From Fusibacter sp963666805 (GTDB lineage: Bacteria; Bacillota; Clostridia; Peptostreptococcales; Acidaminobacteraceae), in assembly GCA_963666805.2 (NCBI GenBank), contig CAXXWR010000001.1, forward strand, positions 248,001 to 312,000: a stretch of DNA of 64,000 bases. The letters run 5' to 3'. Below the pieces are notes generated by a model. It was given only the letters and a program-made list of their open reading frames with translations, was not told the origin of the DNA and ran no database searches. Positions 62,117-64,000 of this stretch are shown in pieces. The position numbers and the translations under genes are program-made. Each line of letters opens with the position of its first letter. Position 1 is the stretch's first letter.

Positions 62117-62854
62117 CTATCTCACCATATAAACAGTTAAAATCGACATAAAAATAAATATTAATTGTGTCATTTCGACTAAAAAACCTATGGTATCACC
62201 TGTCATACCACCAATTTTCTTTATAATCCAAGTGAAAATAAGCCAAGAACCAAAAATTGTTAAACAAAGTGTAATCAAGCCTTGCCAACCTAAAATCAAG
62301 TAAAACAGAACACTTGCAATGATGAGATGAATGAAACTGGAACTTTGATGATTCGCTTCCATAAAGACACTCCCCATCCCTTTACTTGGTTTGGCATATT
62401 GGGTAAAACCACAAAAAAAACTGCCCATAAGTTTACCAACATAAGGCATAAAAAACAGAGTCATCGGATCAACGTGTTTAAATCCAACCCAGAGCGAAAG
62501 AAAATAGATGATTAAACCAATCACGCCAAAAGATCCTACTCGGGAATCCTTCATGATTTCGAAAATCCGTTCCTTGGGCTGACTGCTTAGAAATCCATCT
62601 AACGTATCCGCATAGCCATCTAAATGGATACCTCCTGTGATTAACAAATAAAAAATAAGTGAAAACAATGCCCCTATTTCAACATTATAAGGACGAATAA
62701 TCAAAGTGGGAAGCATTACAAAAAGACCGATAATCAGTCCAACATAAGGAAAGTACTTGATACTTTCTGCATACTTTTCATCTGAATAAGAAGTCCACTT
62801 ACCGATTGGTATTCTTGTAAAAAAACTAATGATTAATAAAAAAGACTTCATCAT
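62117..62854 (-). CDS. cobS: Adenosylcobinamide-GDP ribazoletransferase (cobalamin synthase)
   Basis: 245 residues, membrane protein with about six helices. FFTRIPIGKW, the Asp-rich HLDGYADTLDGFLS and KDSRVGSFGVIGL are the family signature. It joins alpha-ribazole to AdoCbi-GDP. Two ATGs in a row (62854 and 62851) are possible; GGAG fits the second slightly better. It overlaps the cobU stop. Confidence 0.95.
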   Translation of the reverse strand: MMKSFLLIISFFTRIPIGKWTSYSDEKYAESIKYFPYVGLIIGLFVMLPTLIIRPYNVEIGALFSLIFYLLITGGIHLDGYADTLDGFLSSQPKERIFEIMKDSRVGSFGVIGLIIYFLSLWVGFKHVDPMTLFFMPYVGKLMGSFFCGFTQYAKPSKGMGSVFMEANHQSSSFIHLIIASVLFYLILGWQGLITLCLTIFGSWLIFTWIIKKIGGMTGDTIGFLVEMTQLIFIFMSILTVYMVR

Positions 62855-63417
62855 GACTCCTTCGACTTTAATACCATCGGAATACCCGAAACTGTGAAAA
62901 TAACTTCATCTGCATATTGAGCCATTTTTTGATTCATCCGACCGGCAATATCTCTAAAATAATTACCAAACCTATAAAAAGGAACAAGTCCCATTCCCAC
63001 TTCATTAGAAACCAATATCATTGTCTTATCATGTTTTCTTATTGTCTCTACCAGCTGATCTACTTCTTTTGCTATGTGTTTTTCCAGTTCATTAACCTGA
63101 TCCATCCCAACTATATCAAAATCTAAACTGGAATCCATCATTAAATTAGTAATCATAATCGTTAAACAGTCAAATACAATAACTTCTGCCTCTAAAAAGG
63201 CATCAGAATTATCCAACATTTTGAAATTTTTATATTGTTCTATTGTTTGCCATGATGCAGGTCGCATTAATTGATGTTTTTTGATTCGGTCCTTCATGCC
63301 GTCATCAAAAGGAACCCCTGTAGCGATATAGACGACTGCCTTATTCATCTCTTTTGCGCGTCTCTCTGCATAAGCGCTTTTACCCGATCGCGCCCCTCCA
63401 GTCACATATATAATCAT
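62851..63417 (-). CDS. cobU: Adenosylcobinamide kinase/guanylyltransferase
   Basis: 188 residues. Walker A GGARSGKSAYAE at the N-terminus, the His of the KKHQLMRP segment that carries GMP, and MILVSNEVGMGLVP are typical. It phosphorylates and then guanylylates adenosylcobinamide for the CobS reaction. Translationally coupled to cobS. Confidence 0.95.
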   Translation of the reverse strand: MIIYVTGGARSGKSAYAERRAKEMNKAVVYIATGVPFDDGMKDRIKKHQLMRPASWQTIEQYKNFKMLDNSDAFLEAEVIVFDCLTIMITNLMMDSSLDFDIVGMDQVNELEKHIAKEVDQLVETIRKHDKTMILVSNEVGMGLVPFYRFGNYFRDIAGRMNQKMAQYADEVIFTVSGIPMVLKSKES

Positions 63418-63478
63418 GTTTACTCCTTTTTATTGATTTTCTTTAATCCTATGTTAGGATACCTTAAAACGTTTCAGC

Positions 63479-64000
63479 TTAAATAGGCATAATAATCGGT
63501 GCTTTACCTTCACCACTAATAATTTCTACATCGACTTCATACACATATTGAATCAATTCCTGACTAATTACCTCTTGTGGCTTCCCTATTTTAACGATTT
63601 CTCCCGCTTTCATTAAAATAATTAAATCTGAAAAACGTGAAGCCATATTAATATCATGAAGCGTTGAAAGAATCGTCAATCCCTTTTCTTGATTAAGGCG
63701 CTGACAGATTTGCATTACTTCTAACTGATATTTAATATCTAAATGTGAAATGGGTTCATCCAATAAAAGAATATCGGGTTCTTGCGTTAAAGCTCTAGCA
63801 ATCATGACTCTTTGTCTTTCTCCACCACTGATTTCTTTTAAATTTTTATGTCTTAACAACGTTGTAGACGTTAAGGCCATTGCCTCTTCAGCGATCTCTA
63901 TATCCCGACGGGTTTCCCCTTCAAATTTTTTAATATAGGGATAGCGTCCCATTAAAACAACATCTTCCACAGGAAAATCAAATTCTGTATTAAAATTTTG
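63479..64000 (-). CDS. btuD: Iron/cobalamin-type ABC transporter ATP-binding protein (clipped at window end)
   Basis: The reading frame runs to the window edge; the visible part (about 174 codons) starts inside QNFNTEFDF and contains VEDVVLMGRYPY, the ABC signature LKEISGGERQRVMIARAL and Walker B ILLLDEPISHLD. The GR-Y-P block is typical of the FecE/BtuD family that imports siderophores, heme or vitamin B12. The cobU-cobS-cbiA genes 62 bases downstream favour corrinoid import. The Walker A motif and the start lie outside. An internal GTG at 63970 is not the start. Confidence 0.9.
   Translation of the reverse strand, partial: QNFNTEFDFPVEDVVLMGRYPYIKKFEGETRRDIEIAEEAMALTSTTLLRHKNLKEISGGERQRVMIARALTQEPDILLLDEPISHLDIKYQLEVMQICQRLNQEKGLTILSTLHDINMASRFSDLIILMKAGEIVKIGKPQEVISQELIQYVYEVDVEIISGEGKAPIIMPI

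Noticed and set aside
63418..63478. Cobalamin riboswitch in the vitamin B12 operon
   Set aside because: The gap between the ABC gene and cobU is too short for one; the operon's leader lies beyond the window.
1..64000. CRISPR array, insertion sequence or prophage
   Set aside because: No regularly spaced repeats, transposase or phage genes were found, and codon use appears even across the window.

Overview
The window is AT-rich chromosomal DNA of a low-GC Bacillota, most likely an anaerobic member of Clostridia. Supporting signs are AAAGGAGG-type ribosome binding sites, A/T-rich sigma-A promoters, a DegS/DegU-like pair, a DUF896 (YnzC-type) protein, 6S RNA, and a complete catabolic style built on amino acids (histidine, threonine, serine). 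I cannot name the genus from the sequence. Gene density is high and about four fifths of the genes lie on the minus strand. I see no insertion sequence, prophage, CRISPR array or rRNA; there is one tRNA-Leu(CAA) and one 6S RNA.

Layout: (1) 1-7.7 kb: end-clipped nicotinate phosphoribosyltransferase, coaE-polA, then an ECF sigma factor / membrane anti-sigma-DUF4349 / SIMPL operon with its own ECF-type promoter, and a Xaa-Pro peptidase. (2) 7.8-20.8 kb: tRNA-Leu, yaaA, an envelope-stress block (response regulator, histidine kinase, Hsp20, HtrA), an M18 aminopeptidase, a DegS/DegU pair, cheW, a DUF896 small protein, hutH and ygiQ. (3) 20.9-28.4 kb: a 1781-residue pseudokinase-AAA-TPR-GAF-GGDEF protein with a MarR regulator, divergent from an M23 peptidase-bactofilin pair. 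(4) 28.4-42.7 kb: 6S RNA, pseudouridine synthase, an unknown protein, threonine aldolase, a long glutamine synthetase, serC-serA-DUF1015, degV, the ftcD-hutI-fchA histidine operon and an SDR-type threonine dehydrogenase. (5) 42.4-54.6 kb: DUF1294, MgtC-like protein, map, asnS, two more diguanylate cyclases, a lipoprotein with a degenerate hybrid kinase, greA, an MFS transporter and free-methionine-sulfoxide reductase. (6) 54.8-58.5 kb: ndh2-eetA-eetB-dmkB, which matches the core of the Listeria-type flavin-based extracellular electron transfer locus. (7) 58.8-64 kb: proS and a cobalamin salvage/assembly operon (BtuD-like ATPase, cobU, cobS, cbiA/cobB).

How they fit together: histidine is routed to glutamate and one-carbon units on tetrahydrofolate (hutH, hutI, ftcD, fchA; urocanase is not in the window), threonine to glycine (ltaE, tdh), and serine is made by serC-serA. 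Three GGDEF proteins, no EAL or HD-GYP protein, and a kinase-dead hybrid sensor make the window unusually rich in c-di-GMP-type signalling. The most interesting parts are the electron-transfer locus, the giant pseudokinase-GGDEF protein, the pseudo-hybrid kinase with its lipoprotein partner, and the serC-serA-DUF1015 block.
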